This document shows positions 53,703-62,948 of a stretch of 64,000 nucleotides of DNA, piece after piece; the first letter of the stretch is position 1, and the number at the start of each line of letters is the position of its first letter. Below the pieces are notes generated by a model that saw only the letters and a program-made list of their open reading frames with translations, ran no database searches and had not been told where the DNA came from. The position numbers and the translations under genes were made by a program. This stretch comes from Salinisphaera sp. LB1. GTDB taxonomy: Bacteria > Pseudomonadota > Gammaproteobacteria > Nevskiales > Salinisphaeraceae. Location of the stretch: NCBI RefSeq assembly GCF_003177035.1, contig NZ_CP029488.1:1116001-1180000 (forward strand), given 5' to 3'.

Positions 53703-54446
53703 ATGCGCATCGGTTTGTTCGTCCCCTGTTTCATCGACGCCTTCTATCCGCAGGTCGGCATCGCCACGCTCGAGTTGCTGGAGCGTTTTGGCTGCGCGGT
53801 CGATTATCCGTTCGACCAGACCTGCTGCGGCCAGCCGATGGTCAACTCCGGCTGCCACGCGGAAGCCGCGGCGACCGAGCAGTTGTTCGTGGACAACTTC
53901 GCCGCTTACGACGTGATCGTGGCGCCTTCGGGTTCCTGCGTGCACCAGATTCGCGACAACCTCACCGCGGTCGAGCAGACCGCGGCGGTCCAGCACGTGC
54001 GCGCCAACACGTTCGAGTTGGTCGAGTATCTGCACGACGTATTGAAGGTTGGCGCCTTTCCCTGGGCGAAATTCCCGCATAAGGTCGGCTACCACGATTC
54101 CTGCAACACGTTGCGCAACCTCGGCCACGGCAAACCGAGCGAGCTGCGCGGGCCGGATTTTTCCAAGCCGCGCGCCTTGCTGGAAAAAGTCGAGGGCATC
54201 GAGCTGGTCAGCCCGGCCCGGCCGGATGAATGCTGTGGTTTCGGCGGCACGTTCTCGGTTACCGAGCCGGAAGTCTCGGGCCGCATGGGCCGCGACAAGA
54301 TCGCCGATCATGGCCGCGCCGGCGCCGAGTACATAGTCTCCGCCGATACCTCCTGCCTGATGCACCAGCAGGGTTGCGCCAAACGCATCGGTGCGCCGAT
54401 CCGGTTCAAGCACATCGCCGAAGTCCTCAATGGGAGCGCGGCATGA
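53703..54446 (+). CDS. lutA: L-lactate utilisation protein LutA (LldE), Fe-S cysteine-rich-domain protein
   Basis: A 247-residue protein with two CCG domains: FDQTCCGQPMVNSG near residue 40 and DECCGFGGTFSV near 175, each expected to bind part of an iron-sulfur cofactor, as in heterodisulfide reductase subunits. The opening GLFVPCFIDAFYPQVG is standard for LutA/LldE. With LutB and LutC it forms the non-flavin L-lactate oxidation complex. The stop overlaps the lutB ATG. No lactate permease or GntR regulator is adjacent upstream. Confidence 0.92.
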   Translation: MRIGLFVPCFIDAFYPQVGIATLELLERFGCAVDYPFDQTCCGQPMVNSGCHAEAAATEQLFVDNFAAYDVIVAPSGSCVHQIRDNLTAVEQTAAVQHVRANTFELVEYLHDVLKVGAFPWAKFPHKVGYHDSCNTLRNLGHGKPSELRGPDFSKPRALLEKVEGIELVSPARPDECCGFGGTFSVTEPEVSGRMGRDKIADHGRAGAEYIVSADTSCLMHQQGCAKRIGAPIRFKHIAEVLNGSAA

Positions 54447-55933
54447 GTACGCCCGATCCGAACCAGACCCTCAATTCCGCCGAGGCCGTGCACGAAGCCC
54501 AGCCGAAACCGGCCAAGGCCCGCCCGGGCCAGCGAGTCGACCACGCGGGTGCGGCGCGCGAGTTCCTGCACTCTCCGGTCCACGCCCAATCGCACGACGA
54601 ACGCGTCTGGGCCATGCGCCAGCGCCGCGACACGGCGATGGAAACCATTCCGGAATGGGAGGAACTGCGTGATCTGGCCAGCCAGATCAAGACCCATGCG
54701 CTGACCCATCTCGACAAGTACCTGGAGCAGTTCGCCGACAATGCGGCGGCCAACGGCGTGCACGTACACTGGGCCGGCGATGCCGCCGATCACAACCGTA
54801 TCGTGCACGAGATCTTTACCCGCCACGGCGTGAAAAAGGTCATCAAGTCCAAGTCGATGCTGATGGAGGAATGCGGCTTCCGCCATTACATGGAAGGCGT
54901 GGGCATCGATATCGTCGAAACCGACCTCGGCGAGCGCATCCAGCAGCTCGACAAAGAGGACCCGAGCCACGTGGTCGTGCCCGCCGTACACAAGATGCGC
55001 TCGGACGTCTCGCAGGTGTTCGCCAAGACACTCGGCTCCGACCCGAACAACGACGACGCGCATTACCTCACCGAGCAGCAACGCCAGGCCACCCGCCCGC
55101 TGATTCTGGATGCCGATGCCGGCATGACCGGCGCCAACTTCGCCATCGCTGAAACCGGCGGCTTCGTGGTTTGTACCAATGAAGGCAACGCCGATCTCTC
55201 GGCCAACGTGCCGAATCTGCATGTGGCCTCCATCGGCATCGAAAAGATCGTGCCGAAGCTCTCCGACCTGGGCGTGTTCATCCGGCTGTTGTCGCGCTCC
55301 GCTCTCGGCTCGCCGATCACCCAGTACACCTCGCACTTTCGCGCGCCCAAGTCGGGCGGCGAAATGCATATCGTGCTGGTCGACAACGGTCGCTCGAAGC
55401 GCCTGGCGGACGAACGCTTCTGGTCGTCGCTGAAATGCATCCGCTGCGGGGCCTGCATGAACACCTGCCCGGTGTTTCGCCGCTCCGGCGGGCTCTCCTA
55501 CGGCGCGACCTACACCGGCCCGCTCGGGCTGATTCTCGACCCGTCGATCGACGCGTATCGCTATTCCAACCTGCCGTTCGCCTCGACGCTCAACGGCAGC
55601 TGCACCAATGTCTGCCCGGTCAAGATCAACATCCACGAGCAGATCTTCGAATGGCGCCAGGTGCTGGCCGAGGACGACATGATCCCGTGGACCAAGAAAT
55701 CCACGCTCGCCGCCGCCGGGCGTACGCTGGCCTCGCCGCGTGCCTACCGTACGGCGATCAAATCCGCCCACTCGGCGCTCAAGCATCTCCCCGACTGGGC
55801 GCTCTACAACAAGCTCAACGCCTGGGGCCAGGTCCGCGACCTGCCCGAAGTGCCGGCCGAGGGCAGCTTCCACGACTGGTATCGCAAACATCGCATGGAC
55901 CAATCCGAAAGCGCGAGCGGAGATAGCGAATGA
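54443..55933 (+). CDS. lutB: L-lactate utilisation protein LutB (LldF), [4Fe-4S] protein
   Basis: A 496-residue protein. A long N-terminal LUD domain (KSKSMLMEECGFRHYMEGVG and EGNADLSANVPNLHV) precedes the ferredoxin part with CIRCGACMNTCPVFR and a second cluster with CTNVCPVKINIHE. The family length and order match LutB/YkgF. It is the likely electron-transfer subunit of the lactate complex. ATG at 54443 and the start of lutC both lie in 4-base overlaps, showing tight coupling of the three genes. Confidence 0.93.
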   Translation: MSTPDPNQTLNSAEAVHEAQPKPAKARPGQRVDHAGAAREFLHSPVHAQSHDERVWAMRQRRDTAMETIPEWEELRDLASQIKTHALTHLDKYLEQFADNAAANGVHVHWAGDAADHNRIVHEIFTRHGVKKVIKSKSMLMEECGFRHYMEGVGIDIVETDLGERIQQLDKEDPSHVVVPAVHKMRSDVSQVFAKTLGSDPNNDDAHYLTEQQRQATRPLILDADAGMTGANFAIAETGGFVVCTNEGNADLSANVPNLHVASIGIEKIVPKLSDLGVFIRLLSRSALGSPITQYTSHFRAPKSGGEMHIVLVDNGRSKRLADERFWSSLKCIRCGACMNTCPVFRRSGGLSYGATYTGPLGLILDPSIDAYRYSNLPFASTLNGSCTNVCPVKINIHEQIFEWRQVLAEDDMIPWTKKSTLAAAGRTLASPRAYRTAIKSAHSALKHLPDWALYNKLNAWGQVRDLPEVPAEGSFHDWYRKHRMDQSESASGDSE

Positions 55934-56538
55934 GAGGCCGCAACGAAATCCTGGCCGACATCCGCGCCAACAAACCCAAATTCTCGGCTCCAGCCCCCGA
56001 CGTGCCGAACTACGACGGCGACTATCCGGCCGATACGGCCGGCCTGCAAGGCCGCTTCATCGCCGTGCTCGAAAAAATGGGCGGCGCCTGGGCCGAGCCG
56101 GAAGCGGGCGAGCCCCTTGAGGCCACCCTGCGCCGGGCGCTCGCCGACCGGCTCGACGCCAACAGCATCATCGCCTCGAACGTAGGCGAGATTAAAGGCA
56201 ACCGCCCCGTCCGCGCCGACGACACCCCGGCGTCGCTGCACGATGTCGATGTTGCCGTGCTGCGCGCGCGCTTCGGTGTGGCCGAAACCGGCAGCGTGTG
56301 CTTTACCGAAGCCGAACTCACCGCCAACGCCGTGGCCTATCTCGCCCAGCACCTCGTCGTCCTGCTCGACCCGGCCGCGATCGAGACCAACCTGCACCGG
56401 GCCTACCGGCGCGACGACTACAAAACCGCCCGCTACACGGTTTTCCACACCGGCCCATCGGCCACGGCGGATATCGAGGGCGTGCTGGTACGCGGTGCCC
56501 AGGGGGTGCGATCGTTGACGGTGATACCGGTTCGGTAA
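55930..56538 (+). CDS. lutC: L-lactate utilisation protein LutC (LldG)
   Basis: A 202-residue LUD-domain protein. RAYRRDDYKTARYTVFHTGPS followed by ATADIEGVLVRGAQG and the final LTVIPVR are typical for LutC/YkgG, although the last motif usually reads G..GVRSLHVI. The protein completes the lactate oxidation complex. The stop lies in a small CCGGTT/AACCGG hairpin. A degenerate copy of bases 56365-56484 is found at 57751-57870, on the far side of the RhuM-Fic gene. Confidence 0.9.
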   Translation: MRGRNEILADIRANKPKFSAPAPDVPNYDGDYPADTAGLQGRFIAVLEKMGGAWAEPEAGEPLEATLRRALADRLDANSIIASNVGEIKGNRPVRADDTPASLHDVDVAVLRARFGVAETGSVCFTEAELTANAVAYLAQHLVVLLDPAAIETNLHRAYRRDDYKTARYTVFHTGPSATADIEGVLVRGAQGVRSLTVIPVR

Positions 56539-56619
56539 ACCGGAACAGCCGATTGCATTGTGGCGGGTTTTGCTGCGAACTGGGTCGCGTGGTGAATTAT
56601 TCGGGCGAGCCGTCTGCGG

Positions 56620-57621
56620 ATGAGTGATAACAAACAAGCGCCGCTGCTGATCTATCAAGACGATGACAAATCCGTCGAAGTTCGACTGGACACATCGCAA
56701 GAAACGGTTTGGCTGACACAACGGCAGATGGGCGAGGTATTCGGCACCTCACCGGAAAACGTGCTGATGCATCTGCAAAACATATACGCCGACGGCGAAC
56801 TGGCGGCATCGGCAACTACTAAGGATTTCTTAGTAGTTCGCCAGGAAGGCAAACGCCGGGTCCGGCGAGAGATCCGACACTACAACCTCGACGCCATCAT
56901 CTCGGTCGGCTACCGCGTCAATTCCAAGCGCGCCGTACAGTTCCGTCAATGGGCAACGCGCGTATTGCGCGAACACCTTGTACAAGGCTGGACGCTCGCG
57001 CGACAGCGCTTCGAAACGAACGCGCAGGAACTCGACGCCGCGATGCGGCTGCTGCGGCAGACCGCCCAAAGCCCAGCGCTCGATGCCACAACAGGCCGCG
57101 GCCTGGTCGATATCGCGACCCGCTACGCGCAAACCTTTCTGCTGCTTCAGCGCTACGACGAAGGCCTGCTCACCGAACCACGAGCCGAGACTGGCGGACG
57201 CCTGCCGAGCCTGGCCGAGGCGCGCAAGGCGCTTGCCGATCTCAAGGCCGATCTCATCGAGCGCGGCGAAGCCACCGATCTTTTCGCCCGCGAACGCGGC
57301 GACGGTTTCGACGCCCTATTGACCAATCTGGATCAGAGCGTATTCGGCGAACCCGCCTATCCCACCATCGAAGCCAAGGCCGCCCACCTGCTCTACTTTG
57401 TGATCAAGAACCACCCGTTCGCCGATGGCAACAAGCGCAGCGCGGCATTCCTGTTCGTCGATTTTCTGTATCGCAACAATCGCTTGCTGGACAACAACGG
57501 CAACGTCCTCATCAACGACGTCGGCCTGGCCGCGCTCACATTGCTTGTCGCCGAATCCGACCCGGCCAATAAGGATGTGATGATCCGGCTGGTGATGCAC
57601 ATGCTGACCACCGTCGAATAG
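56620..57621 (+). CDS. RhuM-Fic/Doc fusion protein
   Basis: A 333-residue protein. Residues 1-130 are a RhuM (virulence protein) domain: VEVRLDTSQETVWLTQRQMGEVF followed by HLQNIYADGEL and RHYNLDAIISVGYRVNSKRA. From about 150 to the end is a Fic/Doc-like domain with the core HPFADGNKRSAAFLF at 265-279, which keeps the catalytic His265 and the phosphate-binding Asp-Gly-Asn; NKR in place of GNGR is of the Doc-like style. It may transfer AMP or phosphate to a target. No inhibitory helix motif ([ST]xxxE[GN]) or separate antitoxin gene was seen. It interrupts the space between lutC and pxpA. Confidence 0.85.
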   Translation: MSDNKQAPLLIYQDDDKSVEVRLDTSQETVWLTQRQMGEVFGTSPENVLMHLQNIYADGELAASATTKDFLVVRQEGKRRVRREIRHYNLDAIISVGYRVNSKRAVQFRQWATRVLREHLVQGWTLARQRFETNAQELDAAMRLLRQTAQSPALDATTGRGLVDIATRYAQTFLLLQRYDEGLLTEPRAETGGRLPSLAEARKALADLKADLIERGEATDLFARERGDGFDALLTNLDQSVFGEPAYPTIEAKAAHLLYFVIKNHPFADGNKRSAAFLFVDFLYRNNRLLDNNGNVLINDVGLAALTLLVAESDPANKDVMIRLVMHMLTTVE

Positions 57622-57750
57622 CATCACTGGGTACGCTCGTCCCGGCACCGATCAATCGGCGCCGCCTGCACCATGTAATCCAACTCAATCATGGGCTGGG
57701 GGAACGAACACAGCCATTAATTCGAGTGTGCGCGGCGTCGCTGTTGCGGG

Positions 57751-57870
57751 CTCGATCCGGCCGCGATCGAGACCAACTTCCATCGCGCCTAACAACGCAA
57801 CGACTACAAAAACGCACGCCACACGGTTTTACACATGGGGCCGTCGGCCACCGCTTGGGAATATCCCGGT
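57751..57870 (+). pseudogene. Decayed copy of the lutC 3' region
   Basis: About 120 bases align without gaps to lutC 56365-56484, with roughly four fifths of the bases identical by eye. The frame reads AAIETNFHRA-stop-QRNDYKNARHTVLHMGPSATAW, against AAIETNLHRAYRRDDYKTARYTVFHTGPSATAD in lutC. An internal stop and loss of the end make it non-functional. It is either the remnant of a second lutC or a duplication linked to arrival of the RhuM-Fic gene, which lies exactly between the two. Confidence 0.75.
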
Positions 57871-57885
57871 GCCGGGCCGCGCGTG

Positions 57886-57898
57886 ATTGTTGAACAAT
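57886..57898. promoter_or_regulatory. Palindromic operator candidate upstream of pxpA
   Basis: ATTGTTGAACAAT is a perfect 13-bp palindrome (6-bp arms, central G) 53 bases before the pxpA ATG. The TTGT...ACAA form suits GntR/FCD regulators, and such a regulator is encoded at the other end of the operon (62129). Confidence 0.5.
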
Positions 57899-57950
57899 CT
57901 AAGACGCTGAGGCATGGTTTAGCAAGATACCGCAGCAGAGGCTATTCGCG

Positions 57951-58709
57951 ATGACGGCCATCGACATCAACAGCGACGTGGGCGAATCCTTCGGCCGCTG
58001 GCACCTCGGCGACGATGCCGCGATCTTCGAATCGGTGTCCAGCGCCAATGTAGCCTGTGGCTTTCATGCCGGCGACCCGTCCACGCTCGCCCAAACCTGT
58101 CGCGACGCGGTCGCCGCGGGCGTGACCATCGGCGCACACGTGTCCTATCGCGATCTCGCGGGCTTTGGCCGCCGCTTTCTCGACTGCTCGGCAAGCGAAC
58201 TCGCCGACGATATCCTCTACCAGATCGGCGCGCTGGATGCGTTCGCCCGGGCCGCCGGGGCGCGCGTGCGCTACGTTAAACCACACGGCGCGCTCTACAA
58301 CGCCGTCGTGGCCCACGAGGCGCACGCCCAGGCCGTCGTCGACGCGATCCGGGCCTACGACGGCAGCCTGCCTGTGCTCGGCCTGCCGGGTGCCGTGGTG
58401 CTCAAGAAAGCCGAAGATCAGGGCCTGCGCGGGATCGTCGAGGCCTTCGCCGATCGCGCCTACAACGCCGATGGCACGCTGGTCTCGCGGCGCGAGAAAG
58501 ACGCAGTACTGGAGGACGACGACACCATCACCGCCAACATGATCCGGCTGGCGAAGGCGGGCGTGCTGATCGCGCGCGACGGCACCGAAATCCACGTCGA
58601 TGCGGCCAGCATCTGCGTGCACGGCGACAGCCCGCATGCCGTGGCGACTGCCGCGGCCGTGCGTCGCGCGCTGGCGGACGCCGGAATCGAGATCCGCAGC
58701 TTCGTATGA
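57951..58709 (+). CDS. pxpA: 5-oxoprolinase subunit A (LamB/YcsF family)
   Basis: A 252-residue protein with the complete family pattern: [13 protein letters not shown] at the start, [42 protein letters not shown], and near the end [11 protein letters not shown]. In PxpABC this subunit holds the lactam and opens the ring of 5-oxoproline once it is phosphorylated. Its stop overlaps the next ATG (ATGA). The regulator palindrome and the lutC relic are upstream. Because a biotin carboxylase is encoded in the same operon, the substrate may be another lactam or amide. Confidence 0.9.
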   Translation: MTAIDINSDVGESFGRWHLGDDAAIFESVSSANVACGFHAGDPSTLAQTCRDAVAAGVTIGAHVSYRDLAGFGRRFLDCSASELADDILYQIGALDAFARAAGARVRYVKPHGALYNAVVAHEAHAQAVVDAIRAYDGSLPVLGLPGAVVLKKAEDQGLRGIVEAFADRAYNADGTLVSRREKDAVLEDDDTITANMIRLAKAGVLIARDGTEIHVDAASICVHGDSPHAVATAAAVRRALADAGIEIRSFV

Positions 58710-60352
58710 GCGGCGGCCCCATACGATGGGTCGGCAGCCGGGCCGTACTGGTCGAGCGGGACACGCTGGACGAGGTGCTTGCCCTGCATGCATATCTGCT
58801 CGATCGCCCCCTGCCCGGACAGATCGATCTCGTGCCGGCTGCGAAGACGCTGCTGATCAAGTGCGACTCGCACCGCAATGCGGCCCGGGCCCACGCCGCC
58901 GTGCACGACATCCACGCTCCGCCGATCGAGCAGGCCGACGGCAAGACCGTCGAGATCGAGGTGGTCTACGACGGCGAGGATCTGGAAACCGTGGCCGAAC
59001 TGACCGGGCTTGGCGTGGACGGCGTGATCGAAGCCCATACGCGCCAGACGTGGCGCGCCGCCTTCAGCGGCTTCGCCCCGGGCTTCGTGTATCTCGCCGC
59101 CGAGGATGACACGCTCGATGTACCGCGCCGCGATTCGCCGCGTACCGCCGTACCGGCCGGCTCGGTGGCCCTGGCCGGCCCGTTCAGCGCCGTGTATCCG
59201 CGCCGCTCGCCCGGCGGCTGGCAGCTGATCGGCCGGACCGATGCGCGCGTCTGGGATATCGAGCGCGAGGAACCGGCATTGATCCAGGCCGGCGATCTCG
59301 TGCGCTACAAAGCCGTCGACCGCCTGCAGCGCGAACAGGGTGACGAGACCACAGCCCGCGCGGAGGCACCGGACACCGTCGCCAAACCGGCCCTCGAGAT
59401 CGTGGACCCCGGCCTGCAGTCGCTGATCGAGGATCTCGGCCGGCCCGGGCTGAGCCATCTCGGCGTATCGGTCTCGGGGGCGGCCGACGAAGCCGCGGCG
59501 CGCCAGGCCAACCGGCTGGTCGGCAACCGGGCCGACGACGCGGTGATCGAAACCCTGCTGGGCGACCTGACGATCCGTGCGCGCGGCGATCTAACGCTGG
59601 CCCGGACCGGCGCCGACACGCAAGCCACGATCGACAGCGAACGCGGCCCGCGCACGGCCCCGCTCCGGGCGCCGTTCGCCCTGCACGATAGCGAAACACT
59701 GACGCTGGCTACGCCGCAACGGGGCCTGCGCAGTTATATCGCCGTGCGCGGCGGGCTCGATGTACCGGCCGTGCTGGGGAGCCGTTCGCACGATGCCCTG
59801 TCCGGCATCGGGCCCGAACCGCTGGCCGCCGGCCGCGTGCTGCCGGTCGGGGCCGCCGGACCGTCGCATATCGTCGGCGCACCCGAACCCACGACCCTCG
59901 CCGAGCGCGACGAAGACAAGACCGTCGCGCTGCGCATCGTCCTCGGCCCCAGAGACGACTGGTTCAGCCCCGCCACCCGGGCGCGCTTCACCCGCCAGCG
60001 CTGGCGCGCGACCGAGCAGTCCAACCGTGTCGGCGTACGCCTGGATCTGGACACCGACAACGACAACGGCGCGGCACTCGAGCGCGACCGCGACGGCGAA
60101 CTCCCGAGCGAGGGCACGGTGCCCGGCGCCCTGCAGATACCGCCGTCGGGCCTGCCCGTGCTGTTTCTGAAGGATCATCCGGTTACAGGCGGCTATCCGG
60201 TGATCGCCGTGGTCATCGCCGAAGACCTGCCCCTCGCCGCCCAGATCGCGCCGGGCGAGGCCGTGCGCTTCGCGGTGGTCGATCCAGACACGCTGGCGCC
60301 GATCGAAGACGACCAGGACGACGGCCGACCGCCGGCCGAGGAATCGCCATGA
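58706..60352 (+). CDS. PxpB-PxpC fusion (KipI-KipA, carboxyltransferase domains 1 and 2)
   Basis: A 548-residue fusion. The first half (about 1-215) is the KipI/carboxyltransferase domain 1, with [10 protein letters not shown] and [19 protein letters not shown], then [11 protein letters not shown]. The second half, from about residue 228 ([25 protein letters not shown]), is the KipA/domain 2 unit, with [18 protein letters not shown] and a C-terminal [17 protein letters not shown]. The same two domains form the carboxyltransferase of urea carboxylase. Separate PxpB and PxpC are usual in E. coli; the fusion and coupled overlaps with pxpA and the carboxylase gene show a single complex. Confidence 0.9.
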   Translation: MSGGPIRWVGSRAVLVERDTLDEVLALHAYLLDRPLPGQIDLVPAAKTLLIKCDSHRNAARAHAAVHDIHAPPIEQADGKTVEIEVVYDGEDLETVAELTGLGVDGVIEAHTRQTWRAAFSGFAPGFVYLAAEDDTLDVPRRDSPRTAVPAGSVALAGPFSAVYPRRSPGGWQLIGRTDARVWDIEREEPALIQAGDLVRYKAVDRLQREQGDETTARAEAPDTVAKPALEIVDPGLQSLIEDLGRPGLSHLGVSVSGAADEAAARQANRLVGNRADDAVIETLLGDLTIRARGDLTLARTGADTQATIDSERGPRTAPLRAPFALHDSETLTLATPQRGLRSYIAVRGGLDVPAVLGSRSHDALSGIGPEPLAAGRVLPVGAAGPSHIVGAPEPTTLAERDEDKTVALRIVLGPRDDWFSPATRARFTRQRWRATEQSNRVGVRLDLDTDNDNGAALERDRDGELPSEGTVPGALQIPPSGLPVLFLKDHPVTGGYPVIAVVIAEDLPLAAQIAPGEAVRFAVVDPDTLAPIEDDQDDGRPPAEESP

Positions 60353-62091
60353 AGAAAGTACTGATCGCCAACCGCGGCGAAATCGCCGTACGCATCGTGC
60401 GGGCCTGCCGCGATGCTGAGCTCGCCTCGGTGGCCGTCTATGCCGACAACGACGCCGATGCGCTGCACGTGCGTCTGGCCGATGCCGCCTACGGCCTCGA
60501 GGGGACCACCGGCGAACAGACGTATCTGAATATCGACAAACTGCTGGACGTCGCTGAACACGCCGGCGCGGATGCGGTACACCCGGGCTACGGCTTTCTC
60601 TCCGAGAACGCGGATTTCGCCCAGGCGGTGATGGATGCCGGGCTGATCTGGATCGGGCCGTCGCCACAGGCGATTCGCGATCTCGGCAACAAGGTCACCG
60701 CGCGCGAAATCGCGGTCGCCACCGGCGCACCGCTGGTGCCGGGCTCGAACGGGCCGGTCGACAATGCCGATGCGGTGCGCGAATTCGCCGAGGCACACGG
60801 GCTGCCGATTATCATCAAGGCAGCGTTCGGCGGCGGCGGACGCGGCATGAAGATCGTGCGCCGCGCCGAGGATATCGAGGACGCCTTCGATTCGGCGGTG
60901 CGCGAGGGCAAGACGGCCTTCGGCCTCGGCGAATGCTTCGTGGAACGCTTTCTCGACAAACCGCGGCACGTCGAAGCACAGATCCTGGCCGATACCCACG
61001 GCCATATCATCGTCGTGGGCACGCGCGACTGCTCGCTGCAACGGCGCAACCAGAAGCTGGTCGAGGAAGCCCCGGCGCCGTTTCTCAGCGATGCGCAGCG
61101 CGCCGAAATCCATCGCTCGGCCAAGGCGATCTGCCGCGAGGCGGGTTATACCGGGGCCGGCACCGTCGAATACCTGGTCGGCCACGAGGGCGAAATCTCC
61201 TTTCTCGAAGTCAATACCCGCCTTCAGGTCGAGCATCCGGTCACCGAGGCCACCAGCGGCATCGATCTGGTGATCGAACAGTTTCGGATCGCCGACGGCC
61301 AGGCACTGCGCGTGACCGAGGACCCCGAACCGAGCGGCCATGCCTTCGAATTCCGTCTCAACGCCGAGGACCCGGCGCGCGGGTTCCTGCCGTTCCCGGG
61401 CACAGTCGAAACTTTCGAAGCACCGACCGGCCACGGCATTCGTATCGATACCGGCGTGCGCTCCGGCTCGGTGGTGCCGGAGACCTTCGACTCCCTGCTG
61501 GCCAAGCTGATTGTGCATGGTGAGACGCGCCCTCAGGCGCTCGCACGCGCCCGGGCCGCGCTGGACGAGCTCGTGATCAAAGGCCTGCCGACCGTCGTGC
61601 CCTTTCATCGCGCCGTGCTCAACGAGCCGGCGTTCACCGATGCCCACACCTTCGACGTCCACACAAGCTGGATCGAGACCGAATTCAGGCAGCGGCTGGC
61701 CGCGTCGCCGGAGCTGGCGGCCGCCACGCCGGATGGCACGCGACAAAAACTGACGATCGATGTCGATGGCCGCGCGGTACAGCTTGGCCTGCCGGCTGCG
61801 CTCTATGCGGCCCTGATGCATCCCGGCCAGCACAGCACGGCGAGCGGGGCGCCGGACGCCGGCGAGGACGCGGCCGACGAATCGCAGGTCGTCGCCTCCA
61901 TCAGCGGCAATCTCGTGAAATGGGTGGTCGAAGACGGCGCCGAAGTCGCCGCCGGCGAGGCGCTGGCCGTGCTCGAAGCAATGAAAATGGAAACCACCGT
62001 CGCCGCCCCGCGCGCCGGGCGGTTTTCACGCGGCGAACAACAGCCTGGCGATCGCGTGACCAACGGCGAGGCGCTGGGCCGCATCGAGTAG
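60349..62091 (+). CDS. Biotin carboxylase-BCCP protein of a PxpABC-type operon
   Basis: A 580-residue protein with biotin carboxylase (residues 1-450) and a C-terminal biotinyl domain. [18 protein letters not shown] opens the N-domain; [14 protein letters not shown] is the glycine-rich ATP-grasp loop; [16 protein letters not shown] carries the catalytic Glu-Asn-Arg region. The biotin site EAMKMET has Lys546. It is like acyl-CoA carboxylase alpha subunits, but no carboxyl-CoA-transferase beta gene is near. Its gene overlaps the KipI-KipA fusion by 4 bases, so the transferase partner is probably that protein, as in urea carboxylase. Confidence 0.92.
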   Translation: MKKVLIANRGEIAVRIVRACRDAELASVAVYADNDADALHVRLADAAYGLEGTTGEQTYLNIDKLLDVAEHAGADAVHPGYGFLSENADFAQAVMDAGLIWIGPSPQAIRDLGNKVTAREIAVATGAPLVPGSNGPVDNADAVREFAEAHGLPIIIKAAFGGGGRGMKIVRRAEDIEDAFDSAVREGKTAFGLGECFVERFLDKPRHVEAQILADTHGHIIVVGTRDCSLQRRNQKLVEEAPAPFLSDAQRAEIHRSAKAICREAGYTGAGTVEYLVGHEGEISFLEVNTRLQVEHPVTEATSGIDLVIEQFRIADGQALRVTEDPEPSGHAFEFRLNAEDPARGFLPFPGTVETFEAPTGHGIRIDTGVRSGSVVPETFDSLLAKLIVHGETRPQALARARAALDELVIKGLPTVVPFHRAVLNEPAFTDAHTFDVHTSWIETEFRQRLAASPELAAATPDGTRQKLTIDVDGRAVQLGLPAALYAALMHPGQHSTASGAPDAGEDAADESQVVASISGNLVKWVVEDGAEVAAGEALAVLEAMKMETTVAAPRAGRFSRGEQQPGDRVTNGEALGRIE

Positions 62092-62128
62092 CATCGCGCT
62101 TTCGCCGCCAGAACGCCGAAACAGGACC

Positions 62129-62818
62129 ATGAATTTGCGCGACAGCACACCAGTCACGATCGACGACCAGCCGCGGGCCGAACACGCCCACACCGGCGCC
62201 TGGGTTGCGGGCATCCTGCGCACGCGAATCGCCGATGGGCAGCTCAAGCCGGGTTCGCGATTGTCCGAACAGGCGCTGGCGACCGCTCTTGGGGTTTCGC
62301 GCAACACGCTGCGCGAAGCCTTCACCATGCTGGCGGCCGAATCGATCGTGCGGCGCATCCCCAACCGCGGCGTGTTCGTCGCCTCACCGGGCCCAGACGA
62401 CGTGCGCGAAATCTACAACGTGCGCCGTGCGATCGAACCCGGCGCGGTGCTCTGGGGCCAGCCGAGCGAAGACGCGCTCGCACATATGGCGGCGATCATC
62501 GATCAGGCGCACCGTGCCCGCGATGCCGGCGACATCACGGCCATGGCCGACGCCAACCAGGCGCTGCACAAGGCGATCGTCACGCTCACCGGCAGCCGCA
62601 CGCTCGAACGGCTCATGGAACGCGTGCTGGCCGAAATGCGCCTGATCTTCCACGCGATGGCGTCCATGCCCGACTTCCACAGCCATTACGTCGAACGCAA
62701 CGGCGAACTGGTCGCCCTGCTACGCGCCGGCCGGCGGCAGGACGCCGCCGAGCGCCTGCGCCAATATCTGGACGTGGCAGAAACCGAACTGCTCGGGCAT
62801 TTGGCCGCAACGCGATGA
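62129..62818 (+). CDS. GntR/FCD family transcriptional regulator
   Basis: A 229-residue GntR regulator. The winged helix covers AGILRTRIADGQLKPGSRLSEQALATALGVSRNTLREAFTMLAAESIV-like segments (residues 28-75), and the FCD domain starts at DVREIYNVRRAIEPGAVLWG. The His/Asp metal-binding residues of FCD domains appear to be present (DANQALHKAIV, HSHYVERNGEL). It follows the biotin carboxylase gene by 37 bases on the same strand, so it is probably the local repressor. A palindrome in front of pxpA is the best target. Confidence 0.85.
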   Translation: MNLRDSTPVTIDDQPRAEHAHTGAWVAGILRTRIADGQLKPGSRLSEQALATALGVSRNTLREAFTMLAAESIVRRIPNRGVFVASPGPDDVREIYNVRRAIEPGAVLWGQPSEDALAHMAAIIDQAHRARDAGDITAMADANQALHKAIVTLTGSRTLERLMERVLAEMRLIFHAMASMPDFHSHYVERNGELVALLRAGRRQDAAERLRQYLDVAETELLGHLAATR

Positions 62819-62948
62819 CGGGATGGACGCGGCAAATAGCGAGGTGTCGCGATCGAGGCCGCTGAGCACGAGCCTCCTCGATTTAACCCAAACTACAGTC
62901 GAGTTGGGCCGGCGTTTTGCGCGCCGCGCGCCGCCGGCCGTCGCCGGC

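Larger units (their letters stand above)
57622..57950. other. Region between RhuM-Fic gene and pxpA
   Basis: These 329 bases contain the lutC-like relic (57751-57870), then a 13-bp palindrome and the pxpA leader. No other gene or repeat was recognised. Confidence 0.6.

Noticed and set aside
56620-57621. A defence island or prophage around the RhuM-Fic gene
   Set aside because: Neighbours on both sides are metabolic operons. No integrase, phage, restriction or other defence gene is present.
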